DNA of 37,761 bases, taken from the NCBI GenBank assembly GCA_004556565.1, contig SFGN01000024.1, positions 1 through 37,761 on the forward strand. Direction: 5' to 3'. Positions 1 to 8,137 of this stretch are shown here, in pieces. The position numbers and the translations under genes are program-made. A model generated the notes under the pieces. That model was not told where the DNA came from. It ran no database searches and saw only the letters and a list, made by a program, of their open reading frames with translations. The stretch is from Lachnospiraceae bacterium (GTDB lineage: Bacteria; Bacillota_A; Clostridia; Lachnospirales; Lachnospiraceae). Within the stretch, counting starts at the first letter, position 1. Every line of letters starts with the position of its first letter.

Positions 1-205
1 TCTTGGAGCGATGTCAAGGGTGTCGTACGGCTTGTGTAGTCTTACGATGTAACTGAATAATTTTTTGAAATTCGTGTCCAAAATATGTTGACTAGTGCAG
101 GTGGAAATCCTGTCTGGAAAGGAATTAACCACTCTACCAGAAGTGAGTTTTGAGTTGCTGAAGGTAAACGTATGAAGTATCAGATGCAAGTGAATGATCT
201 GCTGA

Positions 206-487
206 ACTGGTAAACCCGGCATCACAAAAGGCCAACATTGGCATAATTCTAAGTGGGAGCAGTTCATCGTAGTTCATGGTCATGGACTGATCGAAGAGCG
301 TAATATCAATACTGGAGAAAAAGTAAGTTTTGAGGTTTCTGGGGATAAGATCGAAGCAATCTATATGATCCCTGGCTGGACTCACAACATCATCAATCTG
401 TCTGATACAGATGATCTTGTTACAGTGATGACTTGCAATGAGATTTTTGAACCGGGTCATCCTAACACATTTTTTGAAAAAGTTTGA
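206..487 (+). pseudogene. Remnant of CapF/WbjC-type sugar reductase, C-terminal cupin domain
   Basis: The frame from 206 to the TGA at 485-487 reads as the last part of the cupin domain of CapF-like UDP-2-acetamido-2,6-dideoxy-hexulose reductases: a PGITKGQHWH segment with metal-ligand-type His residues, then KWEQFIVVHGHGLIEER, KIEAIYMIPGWTHNIINLS and a C-terminal HPNTFFEKV. There is an in-frame TGA at 203-205, and the sequence upstream (1-205) does not continue the reductase in any frame I could follow. This is therefore a broken end of a capsule or surface-sugar gene, not a working gene. The family assignment comes from recalled motif similarity. The remnant lies at the window edge, so part of the decay may continue to the left. 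Confidence 0.6.
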
Positions 488-799
488 TATTTTGGGCAGA
501 AAAAATATTAGGGGTCTGACACCAACGTTGTCAACTTAAGAAAATATCGAATTGAATAGTAAAAGAAGCTTGGTGACAGGTTTGAAAAGTATTTTCGGGT
601 GGATACTTATGTGCTTGTACCAGATTACAAAGAGTATTGGTGGCTTGAAGAAAAATGATGGGAGCACAAGAAGATAGCAGTGTAGCGAAATGAGATGTAT
701 TTTTCAATTACCTTCTGGTTGCCAATATCGTGTTGCTAATAATCGCAGGTGTGCTTGATTAACATAAAGAATTACTTAGATGAAAAGGGAAGTTGTGAA
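488..799. other. Interval with decayed coding sequence and a palindromic repeat
   Basis: No intact gene is visible. The palindromic repeat core lies at 511-523. A short frame at 563-658 on the plus strand reads as a protein C-terminus (FEKYFRVDTYVLVPDYKEY, then a Trp-Trp pair) but has a stop just before it and no start, so it looks like another gene remnant of unknown family. A GTG at 749 is in frame with the next gene, but the ATG at 800 has the better ribosome-binding site. Confidence 0.4.
511..523. repeat. Palindromic repeat core, copy 1
   Basis: GGGGTCTGACACC is a near-palindrome 24 bases after the end of the cupin remnant. It belongs to the GGTGTCWGACACC family that recurs at 3948, 4628, 4801, 7122, 7478, 7569 and 17385. 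Confidence 0.6.
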
Positions 800-3328
800 A
801 TGAAATGGATAGTGCTTTCTGATCTACATATGAATTTCAAAAATTGTACAACCAAAATTGTCCGACGAAAATTACTTGAAACAGTAAGAACGGAAAACAA
901 AAAGGAGAAAATATCTTTTATACTCATTACTGGTGACTGCTTGCATCAGTATAAAGGAGATTTAAAAGAGATAAAAAATTTCATATTAGAGATTGCAAGA
1001 GTCTGTAAGTTGAAAAAAGATAGAGTTATTTTATGTCCTGGAAACCATGATATTAACAGAGAAGATGCAATGAGAAATAATGCAATCAAACTATATCGTG
1101 AAAATGGAAAAATTCCTGATTTGGAAACATGCTTAGAAGGATATGGACGGTTTAAAGAATTGTATGTCTTACTTTATGGAAATACCTATCAGCCGTTTCG
1201 GACAAAGAATATAGGATCTTTTAAAATAATTACAATAGATTCTTGTTTGTTATCTATGGATGATAGGGATTATGGTCATCTGACAGTGAATTTTCCACAA
1301 TTGGCAGATCTTTCGGATGAAATCAAAAGAGATAAAAAAGTTAATATTGTGATTATGCACCATGGCGTGGAATGGCTGCAACCTGAGGAAGGACGGAGAT
1401 TTCAACACTGGCTGGCAGACAACAATATAAAAATGGTATTTTGTGGGCATAACCACGCACCCGGTATGAATATATTAACAGAGGCTATTGACGATTTTGG
1501 AATATCCAGAGACGGTGTTCCACAGTTTACCTGCGGATGTGCACTTTCGGATAGTTATTCAAAACCTGTGTTTTTGATTGGTGATTACATGGATGAGGAT
1601 TCAATGGAGATGAAGTTATATGAATATCGGGACAATTCCAGATGGGAAATTAGCAGCGGAGTTTTAAGAAGCTTTCCATCAGGAGTTTACCAAGAAAGTC
1701 TGACAAACGGATTGATTAAAAATACATACGATATTCCTAAAATTTATAACACAATATTCGATATCGGGGATGATGTTGTACGAGAGATCAGCACTAGTTG
1801 CAGACTTGACTTTTTTGGCTTGCGCGGAGGAACCTTTTTAAAGGGAAACTCTAAAATAGCGGATGCTTTGTATGAAAAAAATGCTAAGATTGCCTGTAGA
1901 TTGTTAGTCTCTAATCCCTATAGTGTTAATATTGAAAAACGATTAAGGAGTGTACCGGAATATTCTTTGCAGTCAAAATTAGAAAAGCAATGGAAGACAA
2001 ATTACCAGGATATAAAAAGGTTACGGGATAATTTCCCAGATATAGCATCGTGGAAGCTTCGGTTTCATGATCAGCCATTGCTTTTTCGATTTATTATGAC
2101 AGATAATTATGTCTATTTTGGATATTATACAAGAGAACCGAGCTCAAGGTCACGTATGTATCGCTATACCAATCGATCTTCTATTTACAGAAGCCTTAAA
2201 GATTATTTTGATTCTGCATGGGAAAATGCAAATACAAATTTTTCTTCGGTAGTTCCGGATAGGTGCAGCTTTGTGCTGGACAGCTTTAATATGAAACCAT
2301 CATTGGTAATAAATCTTGGTTCTAAGTGTAATATGCATTGCCGATATTGCCCTGAGGGTGGAGAAAATTTAAAGGATTGTTCTGCATTATGTGATATTAC
2401 TCAGATAAAATATTTATTAACTGCTTATGCGGAATATTATAGGGAAAAACAATGGACAGAGAAAAAGGTTGTGAGAATCACTGGCGGTGAGCCTTTGTTA
2501 TGTTTTAATTCATTATTGGAAATATTAAAACATATCAGGACAGAAAACTATGAAAAAATAGTTTTATGCACGAACGGACTTTTATTGAAGAAATGTTATG
2601 AGACTGCACCGGAAATATGGGACTCTGTAAAGAATAGCTTGCTGCTAAAAATCAGTTTAGATTCTTTGAAGCCGGAAATATTTGAAAACTTGACCGGAAC
2701 AGATCAACTGCAGACAGTATTGGAAAATATCGCTTTTACAAAGGCGAAAGGATTTAAGATTGAATTGAATTTTGTTGCCACAAAGTGCAATGTGCAGGAG
2801 ATTGAAACGGTTTATGCTTATGCGCAGCGTTTAAAACTTGTAGGGCTTAAAGTTCTTACGGTTAATGATTTTGGAGGGAGGGTTCCGGTGGATGATGTTG
2901 AATCGGAATTAAGTACACTAATTGATAAAATGCGGGGGAAAAATTATATAGAAACGGGACTTTATGTGCATAACAATAAGGGAATTCACATGAAACGATT
3001 TATTCATGACGGCTGTACATTAACAATTGTAGACCATATGAATAAAGAAAAGTCTGTCACGCCAAGGCGAACATACAGTGATGCATGTCAATTGTGCCAA
3101 TATTATCCGGACTCTTATGAAGTTCAATCAGGAAAGAGTAAGCCGTGTGCTACAGGGATTATGAGTTTGACGATGAGAGCAGATGGCTTGTTGAGCTTTT
3201 GTCGCATGAAGGATACTGGTGAGCCTTATCTGTGTGGAAAAACATTGAAAGAAGTAAAAGAAATAGTGAAATTGCAGCTGAAAAAATTTGATAATTGTTA
3301 TCATTATGAAATAGGAGAGAATAAATGA
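800..3328 (+). CDS. Metallophosphoesterase / PLD-like middle domain / MoaA-like radical SAM fusion protein
   Basis: The 842-residue protein has three parts. Residues 1-270 are a calcineurin-like phosphoesterase with the full metal set: D8-x-H10, G45-D46, GNHD at 81-84, H187-H188 and GHNH at 216-219. Residues about 315-480 resemble the PLD-like or regulatory domain often attached to signalling NTases and STAND proteins (IDIFG-like strand, RLLVSNP, a D-P-P-F-R-like segment, a terminal DYF..W helix), without an obvious intact HKD pair. Residues 500-842 are a radical SAM domain with C510-x3-C514-x2-C517, GGEP at 562-565, and C763-x2-C766-x16-C783 plus RADGLLSFC ending at C801, which resembles the second cluster region of MoaA. 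The ATG at 800 is chosen because GGGA lies 9 bases upstream; a GTG at 749 would add 17 residues. The stop overlaps the next gene by 4 bases (ATGA). The substrate is unknown; the fusion itself is the notable point. Confidence 0.8.
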   Translation: MKWIVLSDLHMNFKNCTTKIVRRKLLETVRTENKKEKISFILITGDCLHQYKGDLKEIKNFILEIARVCKLKKDRVILCPGNHDINREDAMRNNAIKLYRENGKIPDLETCLEGYGRFKELYVLLYGNTYQPFRTKNIGSFKIITIDSCLLSMDDRDYGHLTVNFPQLADLSDEIKRDKKVNIVIMHHGVEWLQPEEGRRFQHWLADNNIKMVFCGHNHAPGMNILTEAIDDFGISRDGVPQFTCGCALSDSYSKPVFLIGDYMDEDSMEMKLYEYRDNSRWEISSGVLRSFPSGVYQESLTNGLIKNTYDIPKIYNTIFDIGDDVVREISTSCRLDFFGLRGGTFLKGNSKIADALYEKNAKIACRLLVSNPYSVNIEKRLRSVPEYSLQSKLEKQWKTNYQDIKRLRDNFPDIASWKLRFHDQPLLFRFIMTDNYVYFGYYTREPSSRSRMYRYTNRSSIYRSLKDYFDSAWENANTNFSSVVPDRCSFVLDSFNMKPSLVINLGSKCNMHCRYCPEGGENLKDCSALCDITQIKYLLTAYAEYYREKQWTEKKVVRITGGEPLLCFNSLLEILKHIRTENYEKIVLCTNGLLLKKCYETAPEIWDSVKNSLLLKISLDSLKPEIFENLTGTDQLQTVLENIAFTKAKGFKIELNFVATKCNVQEIETVYAYAQRLKLVGLKVLTVNDFGGRVPVDDVESELSTLIDKMRGKNYIETGLYVHNNKGIHMKRFIHDGCTLTIVDHMNKEKSVTPRRTYSDACQLCQYYPDSYEVQSGKSKPCATGIMSLTMRADGLLSFCRMKDTGEPYLCGKTLKEVKEIVKLQLKKFDNCYHYEIGENK

Positions 3329-3795
3329 AAAGATACAAAATAGGATTCTTATCAGGTTTTTTTGATATTCTCCACGAGGGCCATATTGCAATTTTGAGAT
3401 TGGCAAAGCAACAATGTGAGCAATTGATTGTTGCAGTTGGCACAGATGAATTCATGAGAGCCCGAAAAGGAAGAGAGTCTGTATTAAGTTACGATCAAAG
3501 AGTACAGATTATAAGCTCGATCAGATATGTAGATAAGGTTGTAGAAGAGAACAATCTGGATAAAATCGAGGCCTATAAAAAATATCACTTTGATGTAATG
3601 TTTGCAGGAGATGACCATAAGAATGAAGATACCTATATCAAGGATGCAGATACATTAAAAAGGGAATATGGTGTAGATACCATTTATATTGGTCGAAGTG
3701 ATACGTCTTCCACTGCGTTAAGAAAGCGCACTTATGATATATGGAAAGAGTATGGGGCGTCTGATGTAACTGTCACTGCCCGCGAAAAATCATAA
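3325..3795 (+). CDS. TagD-like (glycerol-3-phosphate cytidylyltransferase family) nucleotidyltransferase
   Basis: The 156-residue protein has the hallmarks of the small cytidylyltransferase family: GFFDILHEGH (HxGH at residues 17-20), a GDDHK segment near 95-99 and SDTSSTALRKR near 125-135, corresponding to the RTxGISTT signature. Family members transfer a nucleotide from CTP (or ATP) to a phosphorylated alcohol. The real acceptor is unknown here. The start overlaps the stop of the phosphoesterase/radical SAM gene (ATGA), so the two are probably translated together and act in one pathway. No teichoic-acid genes are nearby, so I do not call it tagD. The last ten or so codons lie in a 31-base unit that is repeated just after the stop, so the C-terminus may have been altered. 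Confidence 0.8.
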   Translation: MKRYKIGFLSGFFDILHEGHIAILRLAKQQCEQLIVAVGTDEFMRARKGRESVLSYDQRVQIISSIRYVDKVVEENNLDKIEAYKKYHFDVMFAGDDHKNEDTYIKDADTLKREYGVDTIYIGRSDTSSTALRKRTYDIWKEYGASDVTVTAREKS

Positions 3796-3835
3796 TCATC
3801 GTTCCTGTCACCGCCCACGAAAAATGAGAATCATC
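3770..3835 (+). repeat. Imperfect tandem duplication, two 31-base units with a 35-base period
   Basis: Bases 3770-3800 and 3805-3835 match at 27 of 31 positions, starting CTGTCAC and ending AATCATC. The first unit forms the end of the nucleotidyltransferase gene; the second is noncoding. Confidence 0.75.
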
Positions 3836-3989
3836 TTTCCACGCTGAAGCCCCTGTGTCCCACAGATGAGTATTTGGGTATCCTACTTTTGAGAAAAAAG
3901 TATCCCACAAAATGCAATACTTCTCTTGCTATGAATGCGTGATAGTAGGTGTCAGACACAATTAAATTTTTATAAACAAACAAATCCGT
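3836..3989. other. Intergenic stretch carrying a 39-base dispersed repeat
   Basis: No gene is visible. Bases 3946-3984 are identical to 7476-7514: a palindrome core (GGTGTCAGACAC) followed by an AT-rich arm (AATTAAATTTTTATAAAC). A weak imperfect inverted repeat around 3874-3905 is not convincing as a terminator. Confidence 0.6.
3946..3984 (+). repeat. Palindromic repeat, copy 2, with 39-base arm identical to copy at 7476
   Basis: Exact 39-base match to 7476-7514 by reading. The palindrome core is GGTGTCAGACAC at 3948-3959. Confidence 0.8.
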
Positions 3990-4018
3990 TTTACAAATAC
4001 TGAAGACGGTGTTATACT
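3990..4018 (+). promoter_or_regulatory. Sigma-A-type promoter for the XRE regulator gene
   Basis: TTTACA (3990-3995), a 17-base spacer, then TATACT (4013-4018). It points at the XRE gene with a leader of about 150 bases. Confidence 0.6.
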
Positions 4019-4174
4019 GTTGGAAAGTTGTAAGCTTACCTTGCAAAGGAAATAGGAATTCCACACCTATTGGCAGAAGGTATAACTGATTAGTCTTGGC
4101 TGGAATCACAATCCCTTCAGGTATGCCGGGGCGTACTTGAAAGGATTGCGACAGATGGAGGGAGAAGCAGCAGA

Positions 4175-4525
4175 ATGAAGACAGTAAGTGATAGGATTTT
4201 TGAGTTGCTGAAAGAGAGAAAGATGACGCAGAAAGAATTTGCCCAGAGAACAGGGATAGCGGAGAGTTCGATCAGTGACTGGAAAAAGAAAAGAACAAAT
4301 CCGGTATCGGATAAGATACTGATAATATGTGAGGTATTAGGTGTGACACCTTATGAATTATTATCAGGAGTGGAACATACGGGAAACAGGAGCAGGGAAC
4401 ATGACACCTATGTGATCAGCAAGGGGACAGATGTAGGCACGCTGGTCGAATCTTACCAGAAGCTTGCTCCGGATTTACAAAAGAGATTGCTTGGATATCT
4501 GGAGGCGTTAACTGAGATAAGATAA
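4175..4525 (+). CDS. XRE-family HTH transcriptional regulator
   Basis: The 116-residue protein starts with a Cro/CI-type helix-turn-helix at about residues 5-60 (RIFELLKERKMTQKEFAQ, then GIAESSISDWKKKRTNP), typical of phage and mobile-element repressors that bind palindromic operators. The C-terminal half (about 70-116) is a short helical segment ending LAPDLQKRLLGYLEAL, often a dimerisation tail in this family. GGAGGGAG lies about 12 bases before the ATG. It has its own promoter at 3990-4018 and stands alone between module 1 and repeat-rich DNA, so it may regulate itself or a neighbour; the sequence does not show which. Confidence 0.85.
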   Translation: MKTVSDRIFELLKERKMTQKEFAQRTGIAESSISDWKKKRTNPVSDKILIICEVLGVTPYELLSGVEHTGNRSREHDTYVISKGTDVGTLVESYQKLAPDLQKRLLGYLEALTEIR

Positions 4526-4535
4526 TGTTTACACT

Positions 4536-4618
4536 AAAGATACGTATAAACGGAATAATTATGAAATAAGAGGTGGAGTATATCGGAAGAAAACAAAGGG
4601 AATGGTATCCGGGAGCGA
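4536..4618 (+). repeat. 83-bp direct repeat, left copy
   Basis: Aligns with 17440-17522 at roughly 85-90% by eye. Shared stretches include AATAATTATGAAATAAGAGG and CGGGAGCGA. Both copies lie next to a GTGTCAG-type palindrome, and together they bracket the 13-kb accessory block. Confidence 0.75.
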
Positions 4619-4627
4619 TAAACTATA

Positions 4628-4639
4628 GGTGTCAGACCC
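4628..4639. repeat. Palindromic repeat core, copy 3
   Basis: GGTGTCAGACCC, directly downstream of the left 83-bp repeat. Confidence 0.55.
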
Positions 4640-4800
4640 TCGGAAAATCCGATAAAGAAACTGACCAATAAATGAAAGTTTGATAAAAATTTTATAAAGC
4701 CCTTTTGGAAAAAAGTCGTGTGGTTGTTTTTGCTAATCTCATATGACTGAACATTGATTTACTTGATTGTCTCTGGAATGACCGTTAAAACGCACATGCA

Positions 4801-4814
4801 GGGTGTCATACACC
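4801..4814. repeat. Palindromic repeat core, copy 4
   Basis: GGGTGTCATACACC followed by AGAAACTG, the same flank seen at 7122 and 7569. It sits just upstream of the group II intron end. Confidence 0.5.
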
Positions 4815-4866
4815 AGAAACTGTGTCAGCGTATACGAATGATAATGTGAACGATTCGTTTCGCAAA

Positions 4867-4941
4867 GAGCCGGATGCGGGAAAGCCGCACGTCCGGAATT
4901 CTGTGAGGGGCGCACCACCATAAGGGGTGCGTCTACTCGAC
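4867..4941 (+). mobile_element. 3' end of a bacterial group II intron (domains V and VI)
   Basis: The sequence from GAGCCGGATGCGG through a GAAA tetraloop to GCCGCACGTCCGG is a domain V hairpin with the typical CG bulge. A domain VI-like hairpin (GGGGCGCACC, ACCATA, GGGGTGCG) and a terminal CTACTCGAC follow. Against the usual form, domain V has two extra A bases in its closing 3' strand (GGAATTC rather than GGTTC), which would disturb the basal stem. No reverse transcriptase gene and no 5' domains are visible upstream, so this is a truncated, probably dead copy. Confidence 0.75.
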
Positions 4942-4977
4942 TAAAACCGAAAGATATAAAGTCGAAAGATATAGAGA

Positions 4978-5181
4978 AAATCTATTCTGTTTAAGGAAGC
5001 TGCTATTGCTATCCCCAATTTAATAGAATATGATTCTTCTGGTGGCTTTGTGTTGAAAAACGATGTTGTACAAGTGTATAAAAAGTTGGAAGGAATAGCA
5101 CATATTGAGGAAGATGAGGTGCCAGGATGGAACAAAATAAGAGTATATCAGAAATTGACCAATATAGAATCCAGGAAATAA
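4978..5181 (+). pseudogene. C-terminal fragment of an unidentified protein next to the intron end
   Basis: An open frame with no start codon runs from just after a TAG (4972-4974) to the TAA at 5179-5181. It reads FKEAAIAIPNLIEYDSSGG, then a lysine-rich stretch and IAHIEEDEVPGW. It begins about 35 bases after the intron 3' end and runs over the first 55 bases of the membrane protein gene in another frame. I do not recognise the family. It is most simply the tail of a gene whose front was lost. Confidence 0.4.
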
Positions 5182-7043
5182 TGAATGAAATAAGTGAATG
5201 TCGGGAGGATGAAAGAAATAGTCGGAATCAGATATTTACAATTTTGGCAATAGTAGCTGCATTTATTGCAGGAGTATTTACGCTACTCACAATTGTGAAT
5301 GGGACTTCCCTGAACATGATTCCTGTTAACAGAGAGAGTTTGGCTTTGGCTGCAAATATATTATCTACATTATTATTGGGAGCAGCGGTGCCATGGATTG
5401 CAAATCTTGGTTTGTTATCGACATTTCGCCATTTTTATTTAATTGAGTTGGAAACACAGCTTTCAGACCTTCTGAATGATGATGCAAGAGAAATTTATCA
5501 CTGGGAATCAATTAGTACTCCTGTGATAACTTTTAATGTAAAACATGTTTTGCCTGGTTATCCGATGCTTTATAGCTTAAATATGTTAATTAGTTTTATT
5601 TCTATCCTGACTCTGGCAATTGCTTATATATTGTTCGTTCAGTTATTTGCCAAGAATTTCAGCCTGTTTAATATCATTATGGCAGTGTGGTTTTGGACTG
5701 TATTTCTTGTTGTGGTTTTTACAATGGGAGCTGCTTCAATTAAGTCAGAATATATATATCATAAGGCAAAAGAATTTGCAAAAAAAAGAAAAAGTCTAGA
5801 TAAACAGGATATAAAATATGGTGAAATGGAAAAAAAGATGGGAATCCTTCGTTTTATTCTGTTTTTTCTATATCCGAGGATTGCTGACGTTCAGAAGAAT
5901 GCCTTTTTCATTATTGGTTTTTTGATTGGAATAGTATATTTTAATATAGAAGGGCTAACAGGTTTTGACTTGAGAAATGCTTTTTATCGAGCAGCCTATG
6001 TTTGGTTTATCCTGGATTTCCTGGTATATCAGGCAAGATATCTTTGGAATGATTTAAGGGGGCTTGAATTTGACAGTATCCATCCTGAGAAGGGAAAAAG
6101 AAAACGTCTTCCGGTTGAAGTGTTCGGAGATAAGGCGGCTATAGTATTGGCTTCCGTCATAATAGTGTTTCGTTTGGTGGCGGCATTTGTTCTGATTAAT
6201 GAATATGGAGGTGCACTGAAAGTACCGTTAACACTGGGCGTAGTAAAGATTCTTTTGATTGCTGCTTTATACGAATATGAAAAAACGAAAAATAATGCTT
6301 TTACTATTTTTGCTCTGGTTCCATGGGGGTATCCCATTCGGCTTTTTTTGGGAATTATAAGTGCATGGCCGCAGATTTTACAGTATCTGATAAGTGATTT
6401 GCCACATATGTTGGTTTTATTATTACTATTATTTGCAACGACAGCATTTGGAGAAGTATTTGTTTCTTTGACATGGTGTTTAGATGCTGTTTTTTTAGTA
6501 CAGAGTGGAACGGAAGTTAAAAAAGCGCATTATCATGTTTTATGTAATCAAGTGCCGGATTATTGCAAAGGAAACGACTATCCTCTTATCTGTAAAGATC
6601 GTTGGGGGACAATCTGGAATAAATATTTTTGTTTTACTGTTTTCTTTCTTCAATTGGCGTGCGTTATTATCATTTCGCCTGTACTGGGAAAATGGCCCAT
6701 AATGATTTCTATTTTATCAGGAATCATTACAGTTTTCATCTCATTTCAAATTAGAAAAAGAGGGGGAAGAGCAGTTAAGTGTGGAAATATTTTACTTTTT
6801 CTGTTTTCTGTTTTGGAATGTATTTATGTGTATAAGTGTGGAATCATTACGGATTTTATTTTGTATGTGGTATTAATAATGTTGAGGATAGGTTACTCGA
6901 TGGTTTATCAGATGTTTCGTCACTCAAATTATCTGGAATTAGTGAATTTTAGTGTGGTACTCAAAAACAGGATTAAAAGTGCAATTTCATGGTTATTAAT
7001 GTCTCTGTTGGGGGTAAATGCATATAGTAGATTATTTAGGTAA
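5127..7043 (+). CDS. Large multi-spanning membrane protein of unknown function
   Basis: The 638-residue protein opens with a charged helical segment (residues 1-30) and then has a dozen or more hydrophobic helices spread along the chain, for example 32-53, 69-92, 150-172, 180-204, 255-272, 335-357, 365-382, 422-440, 500-540 and 560-610, separated by short charged loops. It has no Walker motif, no transporter signature I recognise and no signal peptidase motif. A GAGGTG lies about 6 bases before the ATG. The gene is AT-rich, like module 1. It lies about 1.2 kb upstream of the biosynthetic operon, within the 83-bp repeats, so it could be a transporter or immunity protein for that pathway, but nothing in the sequence proves this. 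Confidence 0.7.
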   Translation: MEQNKSISEIDQYRIQEIMNEISECREDERNSRNQIFTILAIVAAFIAGVFTLLTIVNGTSLNMIPVNRESLALAANILSTLLLGAAVPWIANLGLLSTFRHFYLIELETQLSDLLNDDAREIYHWESISTPVITFNVKHVLPGYPMLYSLNMLISFISILTLAIAYILFVQLFAKNFSLFNIIMAVWFWTVFLVVVFTMGAASIKSEYIYHKAKEFAKKRKSLDKQDIKYGEMEKKMGILRFILFFLYPRIADVQKNAFFIIGFLIGIVYFNIEGLTGFDLRNAFYRAAYVWFILDFLVYQARYLWNDLRGLEFDSIHPEKGKRKRLPVEVFGDKAAIVLASVIIVFRLVAAFVLINEYGGALKVPLTLGVVKILLIAALYEYEKTKNNAFTIFALVPWGYPIRLFLGIISAWPQILQYLISDLPHMLVLLLLLFATTAFGEVFVSLTWCLDAVFLVQSGTEVKKAHYHVLCNQVPDYCKGNDYPLICKDRWGTIWNKYFCFTVFFLQLACVIIISPVLGKWPIMISILSGIITVFISFQIRKRGGRAVKCGNILLFLFSVLECIYVYKCGIITDFILYVVLIMLRIGYSMVYQMFRHSNYLELVNFSVVLKNRIKSAISWLLMSLLGVNAYSRLFR

Positions 7044-7121
7044 ATGGAAAATGATATAGAAAAATTTTAGAGGAACAAGAAAATGTCAGCTTTTGACTAT
7101 CAACCGAGGCTGGACCACATT

Positions 7122-7134
7122 GGTGTCTGACACC
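7122..7134. repeat. Palindromic repeat core, copy 5
   Basis: GGTGTCTGACACC is a 13-base palindrome around a central base and the best match to the family consensus. AGAAACAGCAAAT follows. Confidence 0.7.
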
Positions 7135-7322
7135 AGAAACAGCAAATATGATTATTACTGACCTGACCGTTGGTAAAAATCTAAAGAATACAATAGGTAT
7201 CTAAAATGAATGTTAAAGGCACAAAGAAGAAAAATCAAGTAGTTACAGCAAATTATTTTTAACAGCAGTAGCTTTTGAAAAAAGCGGAGGTGATTAAGAA
7301 AAATCTCACAGCTTCAACCTGA

Positions 7323-7478
7323 CGTGAGTTGGAGACCAATGGTAAGTTCGATAAAAATGAAAAACTCTCCTTTATCAGTGATGACATGCTTATCTTAGGA
7401 TGCGATGTAGGCAGTGAAACATACTATATGAGAGAAATGGATACCGGAGGAAGGGAACTCAGTAAGTCCGGATGGTAG
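7323..7478 (+). pseudogene. 5' remnant of an IS110-family-like transposase gene
   Basis: The frame reads KNEKLSFISDDMLILGCDVG, then SETYYMREMDTGGRELS and a TAG at 7476-7478. The GxDVGSETHYxRxxDxxGREL pattern is the N-terminal edge of the DEDD catalytic domain of IS110-type transposases, including its first Asp. The frame ends exactly where the dispersed 39-base repeat begins, so the rest of the transposase (about 300 residues or more in intact members) is gone. The family call is from motif memory over about 50 residues. Confidence 0.5.
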
Positions 7479-7514
7479 GTGTCAGACACAATTAAATTTT
7501 TATAAACAAACAAA
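7476..7514 (+). repeat. Palindromic repeat, copy 6, with 39-base arm identical to copy at 3946
   Basis: Exact match to 3946-3984. The core GGTGTCAGACAC is at 7478-7489. It abuts the truncation point of the IS110-like remnant. Confidence 0.8.
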
Positions 7515-7568
7515 CCCTGTGTGTTAGGATAGATGTCAGTGAAAGATAAAAGTTTTTGTCACGTACCC

Positions 7569-7581
7569 GGGGTCAGGCACC
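7569..7581. repeat. Palindromic repeat core, copy 7
   Basis: GGGGTCAGGCACC followed by AGAAACTGCAAATA, the same flank as at 7135. Confidence 0.55.
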
Positions 7582-7949
7582 AGAAACTGCAAATAAAAGT
7601 TTTGTGAAAATTCTATAAAACTAAACAAGGACAGAAGCCAGTGGTAATTGTTAATTTTGCTTTATTGTTCATTTATGCAAAAAATACCGGCGGATATTTA
7701 GATTTCCTTACTTCTCATATAAAAATAAGAATTGATAAAAAATTATGTGTTGGAGTATGGACAGACACAGGACAGACACAGGACGGTCACAGCACACAGT
7801 GAGCCAAGGGTAATAGTACCAGTATGTAGCCTTCTTTTTCGGTGGATATGATGAATTGCTATTTTCGGAAATAGTGATATGAAAGATTTTGTGAAAAGTC
7901 TTGTTCTTGATTTTCCGGGTTCTTTCGGAAATAATGTTAGATTTGGGTG

Positions 7950-7982
7950 ACTCCATGGTTAATATAACCGTGGAGTATTTTT
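7950..7982 (+). terminator. Hairpin with T-rich tail (terminator or attenuator)
   Basis: ACTCCATGGTT (7950-7960) and AACCGTGGAGT (7966-7976) form an 11-bp stem with one G-T pair and a 5-base loop, followed by ATTTTT. The stem contains the ATG (7955) of the small ORF that follows. Confidence 0.55.
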
Positions 7983-8137
7983 ATTGGAGGCTTCCAGAAC
8001 GGTACGAGGGAGAAAAGTTGGAACTTCTGGCTTCGTGGCATGATGACCTTAAAGCTGAAATTGAGCGTCGTGCGAACGACCGGAATCAATCCTATGTTAA
8101 TTGTCAAGGTCAAGGTGCTCCGGCTGCTCAAAAGTAG
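7955..8137 (+). CDS. Doubtful small ORF, 60 residues
   Basis: The frame reads MVNITVEYFYWRLPERYEGE, then a charged helical stretch (LELLASWHDDLKAEIERRAN) and a polar tail. GGGTGA lies 4 bases before the ATG. I do not recognise the family. Against it being a gene: its start lies inside a strong hairpin and its end inside a terminator-like hairpin. For it: the middle has protein-like amphipathic composition. It may be a real small protein with a structured start or a gene remnant. Confidence 0.3.
   Translation: MVNITVEYFYWRLPERYEGEKLELLASWHDDLKAEIERRANDRNQSYVNCQGQGAPAAQK

Larger units (their letters stand above)
4526..5126. other. Repeat-rich interval between the XRE gene and the membrane protein
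   Basis: It contains one copy of the 83-bp flanking repeat, two palindromic repeat cores (4628, 4801), the 3' end of a group II intron and a C-terminal gene fragment. No intact gene starts inside it before 5127. Confidence 0.6.

Noticed and set aside
6505..6702. Plus-strand 65-codon frame inside the membrane protein gene
   Set aside because: Out of frame with a clear long gene and without its own start signals.
7760..7781. Two copies of an 11-base unit GACAGACACAG
   Set aside because: Only two short copies with no structure or gene context; likely chance.
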